DNA of 64,000 nt from an uncultured Prevotella sp. (GCA_902800365.1 CADCEF010000003.1:32555-96554), one strand, 5' to 3'. Shown: positions 51,780-61,169, counted from the first letter of the stretch. Notes: generated from the letters alone by a model not told the origin. Made by a program: numbers and translations.

Positions 51780-53240
51780 ATGAACAAGAAATCTATCTTT
51801 ACCGCACTGCTCGCCCTCATCGCATTGACGGGCTGGGCACAGTCAACAAAGACTGCAACTATCAAAGGTTATTCACCCGCACTGAAAGACGGCACACTGG
51901 TTATTGCTGGTGCAGGCAATTTATTGGATATTGTAGACACCGTCAAAGCTGGTCATTTCACCCTGACTATTCCCGTAGAAGAACTCACTGTAGGTGGCCT
52001 CTTTTGCGCAGGCGAAGGTTGCCCCAATTTCTCATTCTCCCTCATGATGCAACCTGATGTGACGGTGAAAGTAACTGGCACAGACTGCCTATATCCATTT
52101 TGGAAAGTAGAAAGTCCGATTCCCGAACAACAGACACTGAATCGTATGACAGAGTATTGCCATGACATCATATTGGAGCGTATCAAGATCGAACAGGAAA
52201 AAGATTGGAATAAGTTAGACTCTATCGAAATGGTATATTTGAAGAAGGAGATGGACATTCTCTCCTTACTTCCTGTGGATGCAGCCTCGCTTAGTAAACT
52301 GAGTAACATAGCCAGGATGCTGAAGAACATAAAGGACTTTCCATACATGGAGCAGATTAAGAATCTAGAAAAATCTTTTGCTGCCCGTGCACCCAAAGGA
52401 TTCGAAGATCAATTGGCAGAGATACACAATTACGTCTATCCATCACCACTATTGCATGTAGGCGATAAATATGTTGATGCCGAACTCTTCGATATGCAGG
52501 GCAACACTCACCACCTGTCAGAAGCCTTCTCTGGTGACCGCTATGTATTGCTTGACTTCTGGGGTATTGGCTGTGGGCCTTGCATGATGTCAGAACCTGA
52601 AATGCGAGAGGTCTACGAGCGATTAAATGGAAAGTTGGAGATTATAGGCATCAATCAGAATACACGTTCTCAGTGGCAGAAGCACGAGTTTAGCAAACGC
52701 ATCGTTTGGAAAAACTGGAGCGATGGAAAGATGGGCAGCAGCGTCAACGGCAGATACTGCGATATGGGGGCCATACCTTATTATGTATTGATTTCGCCCG
52801 AAGGTCGCATCTTATGGAAAGCTGTTGGCTATGGCCCTGGCTGGTTCCTTGGAATGGCTGAGACTTTCAATAGTCCCAAACAAGACAATAGTTCAAACCT
52901 GGGATTTGTTGTTCGTCATGTCGATGTCAATGCAGATGGAACAAAGGTCAGCTTCCGAAATTATACAAAGAAAGGCTATTGGTTCCGCATTGCCAAGGAT
53001 TCCTATCTCACGGCCAACGGAAAGAAGTATAAACTGACAGCAGCCGATGGCATCAAACTCGATGTTGACAACTATCCTGAAGTTAATGCCTTTACAGCTA
53101 AGGAGGCTTATATAGGTGAAATAAACTACAGCGACTTCACTCTCACCTTCGAGCCCTTCGAGACCATTCCAGAAACCTTCGACTTCATAGAGGGTGACGT
53201 ACAAGGCGCATTTGTAATCCGCAATATTTCGCTGAAGTAA
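51780..53240 (+). CDS. TlpA-type thioredoxin protein, mosaic of two neighbouring genes
   Basis: The 486-residue product has a signal peptide (FTALLALIALTGWAQ). Residues 1 to about 225 are an N-terminal DUF4369-like domain closely similar to the gene at 54546 (STKTAT and GYSPALKDGTLV, later FPYMEQ and ARAPKGFE). From VGDKYVDAELFDMQGN on, the thioredoxin domain (active site GCGPC) and the C-terminal beta module (DFTLTFEPFETIPETFDF) match the gene at 47348. It should be a periplasmic thiol-disulfide protein. The switch point suggests recombination between paralogues. Confidence 0.85.
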   Translation: MNKKSIFTALLALIALTGWAQSTKTATIKGYSPALKDGTLVIAGAGNLLDIVDTVKAGHFTLTIPVEELTVGGLFCAGEGCPNFSFSLMMQPDVTVKVTGTDCLYPFWKVESPIPEQQTLNRMTEYCHDIILERIKIEQEKDWNKLDSIEMVYLKKEMDILSLLPVDAASLSKLSNIARMLKNIKDFPYMEQIKNLEKSFAARAPKGFEDQLAEIHNYVYPSPLLHVGDKYVDAELFDMQGNTHHLSEAFSGDRYVLLDFWGIGCGPCMMSEPEMREVYERLNGKLEIIGINQNTRSQWQKHEFSKRIVWKNWSDGKMGSSVNGRYCDMGAIPYYVLISPEGRILWKAVGYGPGWFLGMAETFNSPKQDNSSNLGFVVRHVDVNADGTKVSFRNYTKKGYWFRIAKDSYLTANGKKYKLTAADGIKLDVDNYPEVNAFTAKEAYIGEINYSDFTLTFEPFETIPETFDFIEGDVQGAFVIRNISLK

Positions 53241-53246
53241 ACTAAG

Positions 53247-54542
53247 ATGTATAAGAAGACTATCATCATCACACTGCTCACCCTCGTTGCATTAACGGGA
53301 CAAGGACAAATCAAATGTCATGTCGAAGGAAAATTAGAGACCGACGCGTGGGGAGACGAAATTATTATCTGCGAGGCAGGGACTGACCTGCGCGTGGTGG
53401 ACGAGCCGCGCTTTCATGTGAAAGCCAAGGACGGGCACTTTAGCTATGACATCGAGACCGACTTTCCAAGGCTCTATGATGTGTTCTTCCTGAAACAATA
53501 CGAAACGGGCAGATGGTTCGTGGGCAAGTTCCTTGCCGAGAATTGCAATGTGAACGTCACGATGTTTGCTGACAAGAAGCCACGCTTCACGACCAATGGT
53601 GACGAAAGCCGTAAACACGCCGCGAAGGACAGCATTGAGGATGTGCGTTTCTGGAACCCTGTTCACGAAATCGATGACCAGTTGGAAAACCCTGACCGCA
53701 GGGCAGAGTTCTTTAAGGCGGACTTCATTTCGGCCATTAATGAGGCGAAGACGTGGAATGTGGACAGTCTGCCACAGGCATACGTCGATTCCGTCCGTCA
53801 AATCATAAACCACTATATGCAGAACAGGAACGAAATGTACACGACGAAGGGCTGGCAACTGAAGCAACAGCGCGACAGCATTACCAACGGACTTCGCCCG
53901 TTCCGCGTTGCATACGCCAAAGAGCACCCCATGCTCTGGACGCTTTACGATGTACTTGATGCCATCCAAGACCTCAAAGATGCAGACAATTATGTGAATT
54001 TCGACAAGTCGCAGTTTGAGCCATACTTGACGCTCTATCACGACAAACTCATCAATTACTACCCCGGCCACCCCATTCACGAACAGATTGCCACAGCTGA
54101 GACGGCCTACCGCCTACAGCCGGGCAAACCCTACATCGACTACACAGTGCGCAACACCGACGGCCAGCTCGTTCCTATTTCCACCCTCACGAAAAGCAAG
54201 GTAGCACTCATCAACCTCTGGGCGTCGTGGTGCGGCCCCTGCCGTCGCCACAGCATCGCCATGATTCCCGTCTATGAGCGCTACAAGGACAAGGGCTTCA
54301 CCGTCATTGCCATCGCCCGTGAGCGCAATCGAGAGGATATGGAAAACGCAGCACGAATGGACGGCTACCCATGGGCGAGCTTGCTGGAATTGAATGACGA
54401 AAACAATGTTTGGGAAAAGAATGGAGCAGGCAACGCTGGCGGTGCCATGTTCCTCATCGACCGTGATGGAACCATCCTCTCCTCCTCCACCGATGTAGAG
54501 GAATTGGAGCCACTTATTAGGAAAGCACTAAATATCGAATGA
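53247..54542 (+). CDS. TlpA-type periplasmic thiol-disulfide protein
   Basis: The 431-residue product has a signal peptide (IIITLLTLVALTGQGQ), a DUF4369-like beta domain, a long helical middle (150-300) and a thioredoxin fold with NLWASWCGPCRRHS near residue 325. It starts 6 nt after the previous gene. The middle helical region is less similar to its neighbours than the signal peptide, so this copy diverged earlier. Confidence 0.88.
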   Translation: MYKKTIIITLLTLVALTGQGQIKCHVEGKLETDAWGDEIIICEAGTDLRVVDEPRFHVKAKDGHFSYDIETDFPRLYDVFFLKQYETGRWFVGKFLAENCNVNVTMFADKKPRFTTNGDESRKHAAKDSIEDVRFWNPVHEIDDQLENPDRRAEFFKADFISAINEAKTWNVDSLPQAYVDSVRQIINHYMQNRNEMYTTKGWQLKQQRDSITNGLRPFRVAYAKEHPMLWTLYDVLDAIQDLKDADNYVNFDKSQFEPYLTLYHDKLINYYPGHPIHEQIATAETAYRLQPGKPYIDYTVRNTDGQLVPISTLTKSKVALINLWASWCGPCRRHSIAMIPVYERYKDKGFTVIAIARERNREDMENAARMDGYPWASLLELNDENNVWEKNGAGNAGGAMFLIDRDGTILSSSTDVEELEPLIRKALNIE

Positions 54543-54545
54543 GAC

Positions 54546-55673
54546 ATGAACAAAAAATCCATCATCACCGCACTGCTCGCCCTCGTAGCAATGACAGGCT
54601 GGGCACAGTCAACAAAGACAGCAACTGTCACTGGTTATTCACCCGCACTGAAAGACGGCACATTGGTGTTTGCCAGTACTGGTCCATGCGCAAGTGTCGT
54701 AGATACCGTGCAGGCTGGACATTTCGCCTACACCCTGCCCGTTGAAGAATTTACCGAGAGCAGTCTTTCTTTCTATGGCGAAGGCTGCCCAAGAATGTAT
54801 TTGAACATATTCCTGAAACCTGACATAACTGTGAAAGTAACGGGTACCGACCTTTTCGTTCCCTTATGGGAAGTGGAGAGCCCACTCCCTGAACAGCGGA
54901 CACAAGGCCGTATAACAGAGCATTGTCGCGACATCATAGCAGAAAAAGTGCAGATGGACTTGACTAATGCGCCCCGAGAAAAACAAGACTCCGTTTCAAT
55001 GATATGGATGAAGCAACAAATGGATATACTGCTATCACTGCCTGTGGATGCAGCCACAGTACGTACATTATTTGGCATATCCGAAACGGCGATGATAAAA
55101 AAAGACTTCCCATACATGGAACAGTTGAAAGAACTAGAAAAAACTATCGCTGCCCGTGCCCCAAAAGGATTTGAAGAGAAATTAGCAGAGATTCATTCCT
55201 ATGTTTATGCGAAGGATGAGCAACAGATAGCCGAGGAATTGACCAGCAATGAGAGTGTGATCTTCAAGAAATATGACGACGTGGCTCCAGAGGACATACT
55301 CCAGACCATCCTCGACAAGTATAAGGGCAAGGCTGTGCTCATCGATATTTGGGCTACATGGTGTGGTCCCTGTCGTGCAGGCCACAAGGCTATGGCACCA
55401 ATGAAGGAACAGATGAAGGGTAAGAACGTCCAGTTTGTCTATATCACCCCACCCTCGTCGCCTCCAACCACATGGCAGGAAATGATTAAGGATATCTATG
55501 GCGACCACTACTACCTGACGGAGGAACAATACCACTATATCCTCGACAAATACGAGGCTCCCGGTATTCCCACATACGCCATCTATAACACCAAAGGCGA
55601 GCAGACCTACAAGAGCATCGGTTTCCCTGGCTCAGACACCATCAAGAATGAAATAGAGAAAGCCCAGAAATAA
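54546..55673 (+). CDS. TlpA-type periplasmic thiol-disulfide protein
   Basis: The 375-residue product starts MNKKSIITALLALVAMTGWAQ and shares its first 225 residues with the gene at 51780, but its thioredoxin domain (IWATWCGPCRAG near residue 275) is of another subtype with a long TPPSSPPTTW insert and no C-terminal beta module. The cis-proline segment is APGIPTYAIY. Three nucleotides separate it from the genes on either side. Confidence 0.88.
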   Translation: MNKKSIITALLALVAMTGWAQSTKTATVTGYSPALKDGTLVFASTGPCASVVDTVQAGHFAYTLPVEEFTESSLSFYGEGCPRMYLNIFLKPDITVKVTGTDLFVPLWEVESPLPEQRTQGRITEHCRDIIAEKVQMDLTNAPREKQDSVSMIWMKQQMDILLSLPVDAATVRTLFGISETAMIKKDFPYMEQLKELEKTIAARAPKGFEEKLAEIHSYVYAKDEQQIAEELTSNESVIFKKYDDVAPEDILQTILDKYKGKAVLIDIWATWCGPCRAGHKAMAPMKEQMKGKNVQFVYITPPSSPPTTWQEMIKDIYGDHYYLTEEQYHYILDKYEAPGIPTYAIYNTKGEQTYKSIGFPGSDTIKNEIEKAQK

Positions 55674-55676
55674 ATA

Positions 55677-56714
55677 ATGAAGAAGACTATCATCATCACA
55701 CTGCTTGCCCTTACCCCAATGACGGGCTGGGCACAGACAAACAAGTACACCATTCATGGCAACTTCTCAAAAGTTGCAGAGGCAATGTCAAAACAAGGCC
55801 TCAGTTTTGATTCTGTTACCCTTGTGAATCCCGCAACTCCCGAAGTGGTAGCAAAACAGTCCATACAGAATGGCGTGTTCATTATCCAAGGAATGGTTGA
55901 TAAGCCATATTATGCCATGCTTAATATTGGCATATCCTCTGAGGTCAATGGAGAAATAAAACGGAAGAATTCAAGAATGCCCATCATCATCGAGCCAGGC
56001 GACATACAGTTCGAAGGTAACAACAGAGTCCCTATTATCAAGGGAACACCCCTTAACGATGTGTTGTCAGATGTCACTTCAAAGCGCAATGCGCCTGATT
56101 TCATCGAAACCGTCAAAGGCCTTATCATTCAGCACAAGGACGATGCAGTAGCAATCCCCTTGCTACTCATGTTGGACGACAGTATGTTGGAGTCTGACAC
56201 TTTACTGACACTAATCAGACAGTTAAGTGAGGACACACAACGTCATCCTCATGTCGCCAAAGTGAAGGGAAAGGCAGAAACTCTTCTAACTCGACCAAAA
56301 GAGGGAGACATGTTCAAAGACTTTGCCGTGGAGTATGACGGCAAAACCACCCGCCTTAGCGATTATGTGGGAAGAGGCAAATACGTGCTTGTAGATTTCT
56401 GGGCCTCATGGTGCGGGCCATGCAGGCAAGAGATCCCTAACCTCATAGCCTTATATGAGAAATATAAGGATAAGGAGTTTCTGGTGCTTGGCGTTACAGC
56501 ACAGGATAATCCCGAAGCCTCATTGAAAGCCATCGATGAAATGCAGATACCTTATCCGCAAATACTCAACACGCAGAAGATTGCAACCAACCTTTATGGT
56601 ATCGATATCATCCCTGAGACTATCCTCTTCGCCCCCGACGGCACCATCCTCGCTCGTGGATTGCATGGTGAAGAAATAGAACAGCAGTTGCAGAAGACAT
56701 TTAACAACAAATAA
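55677..56714 (+). CDS. TlpA-type thiol-disulfide protein, AhpC/TSA-like
   Basis: The 345-residue product has a signal peptide (IIITLLALTPMTGWAQ), a DUF4369 beta domain (YTIHGNFSKV), a helical linker and a canonical TlpA domain (LVDFWASWCGPCRQEIPNL near residue 240). It closes the four-gene array and is followed by a terminator at 56771. Confidence 0.9.
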   Translation: MKKTIIITLLALTPMTGWAQTNKYTIHGNFSKVAEAMSKQGLSFDSVTLVNPATPEVVAKQSIQNGVFIIQGMVDKPYYAMLNIGISSEVNGEIKRKNSRMPIIIEPGDIQFEGNNRVPIIKGTPLNDVLSDVTSKRNAPDFIETVKGLIIQHKDDAVAIPLLLMLDDSMLESDTLLTLIRQLSEDTQRHPHVAKVKGKAETLLTRPKEGDMFKDFAVEYDGKTTRLSDYVGRGKYVLVDFWASWCGPCRQEIPNLIALYEKYKDKEFLVLGVTAQDNPEASLKAIDEMQIPYPQILNTQKIATNLYGIDIIPETILFAPDGTILARGLHGEEIEQQLQKTFNNK

Positions 56715-56770
56715 ACAAGTGAACAAGAAAGGAGCATTGATTTAGATTGATAACTGGACCCGGTAAGAGT

Positions 56771-56800
56771 GTAGCGCGTCACGATGATGCGCTGCATTTT
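56771..56800 (+). terminator. Terminator of the TlpA array
   Basis: GTAGCGC and GCGCTGC with inner TCA/TGA pairs form a hairpin followed by ATTTT. Confidence 0.7.
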
Positions 56801-56866
56801 GCATAAATTGGCAATTTTTCCATTTTAGGGGTTTAGTAAATCGGTTTTCGTGTGTATTATAAGTGT

Positions 56867-57367
56867 ATGACAGATCAAAGAAAACTCGAACAGCTGTTTC
56901 AACAGCATTACCGTCAGATGTATCGGCAGGCCACCATACTTCTTCACGACGATGCAGAGAGCAAGGATGTTGTGCACGACATCTTTGCCCGTCTACTCAA
57001 TGATCCAAAAGATCTTCGGGAAGAGACAGCCGAGCACTATCTGCTTACATGCGTACAAAACCGATGCTTGAACGTGATACGTAGCCGAAAGATTCAAGAA
57101 CGCGTGGAACACCTCTACCTTCTTGACCTCGACACTACTATCCTACCAACGGAACGACTCGACGAAGAGCTGAAAGCCTTGCAAAAAGGTATAGCCCAAC
57201 TCAATCCGCCCGTATATCAAGACATCATCACGCAGCACTATCGCGATGGAGTAACCTTTAAGGAGATTGCCCAGCGCCAAGGTGTCAGCGAGACCACTGT
57301 CTATAAGCATCTGCATCGTGCGCTTAATCAATTACGTACACATCTTAAAAACCTAATGAGCGTATGA
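56867..57367 (+). CDS. ECF-type RNA polymerase sigma factor
   Basis: With ATG 56867 (MTDQRKLEQLF) the product has 166 residues. Region 2 (ILLHDDAESKDVVHDIFARLL) and region 4 (VTFKEIAQRQGVSETTVYKHL) are clear. It overlaps the following anti-sigma gene by 4 nt and forms a FecI/FecR/outer-membrane triad with the two genes downstream. Confidence 0.92.
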   Translation: MTDQRKLEQLFQQHYRQMYRQATILLHDDAESKDVVHDIFARLLNDPKDLREETAEHYLLTCVQNRCLNVIRSRKIQERVEHLYLLDLDTTILPTERLDEELKALQKGIAQLNPPVYQDIITQHYRDGVTFKEIAQRQGVSETTVYKHLHRALNQLRTHLKNLMSV

Positions 57368-58035
57368 ACAAGACCGATCTATTTTTCCAAATGATGGAAA
57401 ATCCTGAGCTCTACACGGCCGAAGCGTGGCAGGAAATACTTTCCGACAAAGAGTGCCGCGAGCTCTATACGATGATGTCGAAGACACAGAGTGCCATCAA
57501 TGCCACTCATGCCGAGAATGATATCACCGATGAGATGATTGATGAAGAATGGCAGCGCCTTACTCCTGCACATCACACATCTAAAAGTTCTAGTCACTAT
57601 TTTCAACTAAGGAAAATCGCCGCCATCTTTATTGGCATCCTCATGATTTCTGGCATAGCCCTGGCAGCTATACATATCTCGCGCTATGTTTATAGTAATC
57701 GTGATGCTGCAGAATTGCAATACCCAACCCAGGAGACACGTATTTCTAATTCAAATCAGCAAACGGTACAGACCGACTCTATATCAACAGAGCCTAAGCT
57801 CTACGACAACGTGCCATTAGGCGAGATATTCCAGGATATATCTAATCACTACAACGTCAAAGTGGTTTATCAGAACGAAGACGCACCACGCCTGCGTCTG
57901 TTCTACCGATGGAAGCCTGAGTACACTTTAGAGAAAGTTGTAGAGATGATGAACAACTTCGAGTGGATACAGATTCAAGCCGAGAATGATACCCTATTCA
58001 TAAAAACCACAGCCATCCCGGCCAAGGATTGCTAA
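57364..58035 (+). CDS. Anti-sigma factor with DUF4974 but no FecR core
   Basis: The 223-residue product has a cytoplasmic sigma-binding N-terminus, one membrane helix near 80-102 (IAAIFIGILMISGIALAAIH) and a C-terminal DUF4974 domain (LYDNVPLGEIFQDISNHYNV). Typical FecR-type anti-sigma proteins have a FecR beta domain of about 100 residues between helix and DUF4974; here only about 40 residues lie there. It overlaps the sigma gene by 4 nt and lies 15 nt from the receptor gene. Confidence 0.85.
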   Translation: MNKTDLFFQMMENPELYTAEAWQEILSDKECRELYTMMSKTQSAINATHAENDITDEMIDEEWQRLTPAHHTSKSSSHYFQLRKIAAIFIGILMISGIALAAIHISRYVYSNRDAAELQYPTQETRISNSNQQTVQTDSISTEPKLYDNVPLGEIFQDISNHYNVKVVYQNEDAPRLRLFYRWKPEYTLEKVVEMMNNFEWIQIQAENDTLFIKTTAIPAKDC

Positions 58036-58050
58036 AACACCTTTACTATT

Positions 58051-60618
58051 ATGAAAAGACTATCATTCATACTGTTGTTGTGCGCCTTTGTATCAGTTGC
58101 AAGCGCACAGAAGGTTACCTGCAACTTTCAAGATATCACCCTTTCAGATGCTTTGAAATACATTCAGGCTCAGACTACAGATTACGACATAACCTTTATT
58201 TGCGATGAGCTGGAGGACTTCCGGGTAACCACCCTTATACAAAACAAGTCTATTCCTGATGCCATTGTGCAGATTGTAGGTTTCTATCCTGTTCGAGTTG
58301 TCAAGAGTGGAGCCCGCGAGATTTACCTGGAGTGCACCCATAAGACCGATCGTCATCTCAAAGGAACCATCATCGATGAGAAAGGTCTGCCTGTTGCTTA
58401 CGCTAACATTGCAATCCTCAACCCTTCAGACTCAACCTTACTCTGCGGTGGTGTCAGTAATGAGAGTGGATACTTCGCCATTCCTTTAGAACAAGAGAGA
58501 GTCCTAGCCCGCATCTCCTATGTTGGATATAAGACCATCTACAAACTCTGTTACAATGAGAACATCGGAAGGATTCGATTGCATCCAGACAACTATACAA
58601 TAAATGGAGTAGTTATACAAGGTGAACGTCCAAAGGCTGTGCTACAAGGCAATTCACTAGTGATGAATGTGGAAGGAACGGTAATGGAACGAATGGGTAC
58701 GGCAGAGGATGTACTCACACGTGTCCCGATGATTGCAAAACGGGGCGAGGGCTTTGAAATCTTAGGCAAAGGAACTCCACTTATCTATCTGAACAACCGC
58801 AAACTTACCGACCTGAACGAGCTGAGAAACATACAGTCGGACTTTATCCGCAATGTGGAGGTCATCCAGAATCCAGGTGCCAGGTATGATGCTTCGGTTA
58901 ATGCTGTAATCATTATCCGCACCAAACGGGTAGCAGGTGAAGGCCTGGGTGTGGAATTGTCATCGTGGTCTCGCTGTGGGCGTGGTTATGCCAATAATGA
59001 GAGAATAAATCTGACTTATCGTACGGGTGGATTGGAGTTGTTCGCCAACCTCTTTGGGGCCTATAACAGAAGAAAAAGCAGTGGCGAGTTCGAGCAGACC
59101 ATCTTTGCCGACACACTTTGGGTTATTAACAATAAGCAGAAGAATAATGTTCGCAATCCTTTCTTGGAAGGACGATTCGGCTTCAACTACCAAATCAATG
59201 ACAACCACTCTTTCGGTGGATTTTACCAAAATACATACGATTACGTGAAGACTCGCAGTGAATATGAAGATGATTTGTTGGCAGATGGGACCCCGTATGA
59301 CCACCTGCAAAACAGTAGCGTCAAACGGAACAAGAACTCGCCAAACCATCAGGTCAATTTTTACTACACAGGAAAAGTGGGTCAACTCAGCATCGTCTTT
59401 AATGCCGACTATACTTCTCGTAAACAGCATAGTACCAATCAGCAGCAGGAACTCAGTAATGAGTACGAAGACCGTGATGTGAATACAGAGAGTCTGACAC
59501 GTAGTAAGATGTTTGCTGAGAAACTATTCGTTACCCACCCATTATGGAAAGGTCAGATAGAGATTGGTGAGGAATATACCAATACGCGTTGGCGCAGCAG
59601 TTTCGATAATCAGGAGGGATATATTGCCAATAGTGATAATGAGCAACACGAGAGCAATATTGCGCCCTTCATGGAACTACGCCAGCGACTGGGACGTTTC
59701 CAACTCTCGGCAGGCCTGCGCTACGAACACGTGAAGTCTGAGTATTTCGTCAGCGGACAACGACGCGATGAGCAGTGCCGTACCTACGACGATATCTTCC
59801 CTTCGGCGTCTGTATCGACTTCAGTCAAGAACCTGCAACTTTCCTTCAGTTATGCTAAGCGCACCTCACGCCCGGCCTATTGGTTGTTGAGCAGCGATGT
59901 TACCTATGAGAACCGTCTGAACCGTCAGACGGGTAATCCCTATCTGAAACCCATAAAGTACCACAACCTGAATGCAATGGTTATGTGGAAGTGGCTCTAC
60001 CTAATGACTAATTACTCGCATTGTGTCGATCCCATCATCTCCGAGGCAGAAAGCCTGGAGGACGACTCAAAGGTGAACCTCGTCACCAGCAAGAACTACG
60101 ACCATGCCGACTGGCTGACTGTCACCCTCGGCGCACAGAAGAATATCAAGTTGAGCGGTGGAATAACATGGACGCCACAATATAATATATCGTTGATGAA
60201 ACCATGGCTTGAAGGGATGTTCTTGGGCCAAAAGAAAAATTTTAACCATCCTATGCTATCCATGCAATTAGGCAATATCGTGTCACTGACTCACGATTGG
60301 CTGCTGCAGGTCGATTTTAATATGCACACTCACGGCAATACTGGCTCAAATATTTGGGTTGACTGCACCAACCCTATGCTCACTCTTAGTGTCAGTAAAG
60401 ACTTCTTCAAACACCGCCTCAATGTTAAGTTGAGTGGCAATGACCTTTTAAACGGCGGCATCAACCATGTCATGCTCTACAGCAACCGCATGATGTTCCG
60501 CAAGATGGAAGACAACGACTCCCGTTGCATCCAGTTCTCCCTGCGTTACCGCTTCAATGTCACCCCGTCGAAGTATAAAGGTACTGGGGCAGGAAATGCA
60601 GAAAAGAATCGACTATAA
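58051..60618 (+). CDS. Outer-membrane beta-barrel protein with STN and carboxypeptidase-regulatory-like domains
   Basis: The 855-residue protein has a signal peptide, an STN signalling domain (NFQDITLSDALKYIQAQT), a CarboxypepD_reg-like domain (LKGTIIDEKGLPVAYANIAI), a plug-like domain (AEDVLTRVPMIAKRGEG, VEVIQNPGARYDA) and a C-terminal barrel of the OMP_b-brl_3 type. The STN domain is the part that would touch the anti-sigma factor, as in FecA. No SusD partner follows. The substrate is unknown; no TonB box can be placed with confidence. Confidence 0.9.
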   Translation: MKRLSFILLLCAFVSVASAQKVTCNFQDITLSDALKYIQAQTTDYDITFICDELEDFRVTTLIQNKSIPDAIVQIVGFYPVRVVKSGAREIYLECTHKTDRHLKGTIIDEKGLPVAYANIAILNPSDSTLLCGGVSNESGYFAIPLEQERVLARISYVGYKTIYKLCYNENIGRIRLHPDNYTINGVVIQGERPKAVLQGNSLVMNVEGTVMERMGTAEDVLTRVPMIAKRGEGFEILGKGTPLIYLNNRKLTDLNELRNIQSDFIRNVEVIQNPGARYDASVNAVIIIRTKRVAGEGLGVELSSWSRCGRGYANNERINLTYRTGGLELFANLFGAYNRRKSSGEFEQTIFADTLWVINNKQKNNVRNPFLEGRFGFNYQINDNHSFGGFYQNTYDYVKTRSEYEDDLLADGTPYDHLQNSSVKRNKNSPNHQVNFYYTGKVGQLSIVFNADYTSRKQHSTNQQQELSNEYEDRDVNTESLTRSKMFAEKLFVTHPLWKGQIEIGEEYTNTRWRSSFDNQEGYIANSDNEQHESNIAPFMELRQRLGRFQLSAGLRYEHVKSEYFVSGQRRDEQCRTYDDIFPSASVSTSVKNLQLSFSYAKRTSRPAYWLLSSDVTYENRLNRQTGNPYLKPIKYHNLNAMVMWKWLYLMTNYSHCVDPIISEAESLEDDSKVNLVTSKNYDHADWLTVTLGAQKNIKLSGGITWTPQYNISLMKPWLEGMFLGQKKNFNHPMLSMQLGNIVSLTHDWLLQVDFNMHTHGNTGSNIWVDCTNPMLTLSVSKDFFKHRLNVKLSGNDLLNGGINHVMLYSNRMMFRKMEDNDSRCIQFSLRYRFNVTPSKYKGTGAGNAEKNRL

Positions 60619-60636
60619 TTTCTATCCTGTTTCATC

Positions 60637-60670
60637 GGGGCAGTTGCCGGTCTCATGCCAACGCTGCCCC
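60637..60670 (+). terminator. Terminator after the outer-membrane protein gene
   Basis: GGGGCAG pairs with CTGCCCC and an inner TTG/CAA extends it across a 2-nt bulge. The T-tract is weak. Confidence 0.6.
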
Positions 60671-60732
60671 ATTAAACATAAATATATTGAAAACATAAAT
60701 GAAGCAACAGTCGTCATATCAGCAAAAGCAAA

Positions 60733-60764
60733 CATCCCTCTCGCCGGTGAGGGGGAAAGGGATG
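60733..60764. repeat. Short imperfect palindrome
   Basis: CATCCC pairs with GGGATG around an inner CTC/GAG hairpin. It lies in otherwise featureless intergenic DNA and may be a REP-like remnant. Confidence 0.35.
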
Positions 60765-60802
60765 GTGTCGTGCATACTATTTTATTTCTTTTATTTCTGC
60801 AT

Positions 60803-61000
60803 CTACAACAAAGATATCACCTTCGACATCCATAAGAGCATTTCAAAGTGTGTTACATCTGTTTGGCCAACTCTACATTGCGCTTCATATATTGCGCAAA
60901 GTCGTTCGAGTTCATCGGCGATTGCTGCGATACGGCGATTTTCCGCATCTTGCGCTCCGTCACCTCCTTGTGAAACTGATTTAAGAATATCATAGTCCAT
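60803..61000 (-). CDS. Small helical protein, unknown function
   Basis: ATG 61000 gives 65 residues, mostly one long acidic-basic helix (AENRRIAAIADELERLCAIY), with no membrane segment or signal. It is supported by an exact promoter on the minus strand (TTTG 61052-61049, 19 nt, TAACTTTG 61029-61022) at the right distance. I do not recognise the family. Confidence 0.6.
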   Translation of the reverse strand: MDYDILKSVSQGGDGAQDAENRRIAAIADELERLCAIYEAQCRVGQTDVTHFEMLLWMSKVISLL

Positions 61001-61021
61001 ATCAATTAAATGATTCTGGGG

Positions 61022-61052
61022 CAAAGTTACGAATAATTTCTGAATATACAAA
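61022..61052 (-). promoter_or_regulatory. Consensus promoter of the 65-residue protein gene
   Basis: The minus strand has TTTG, a 19-nt spacer and TAACTTTG, 22 nt before the start codon. Confidence 0.75.
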
Positions 61053-61155
61053 TAAATAGTGAAAAATATAATAATATGTCTAACCCATTAAAAAAGAAAA
61101 AAGTTATGAGTCCTTAAAAAAGAGCCAAAGATTTGGATGCGTGAAAGATTTCCAC

Positions 61156-61163
61156 TATCTTTG
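61156..61163 (+). promoter_or_regulatory. Promoter -7 element of the 6S-like RNA
   Basis: TATCTTTG matches the consensus and lies just before a region with no open frame but extensive self-complementarity. Confidence 0.65.
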
Positions 61164-61169
61164 CACTTC

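Noticed and set aside
60557-60835. 92-codon frame overlapping the end of the outer-membrane protein gene
   Set aside because: It crosses a terminator hairpin and a palindrome and has no protein-like pattern.
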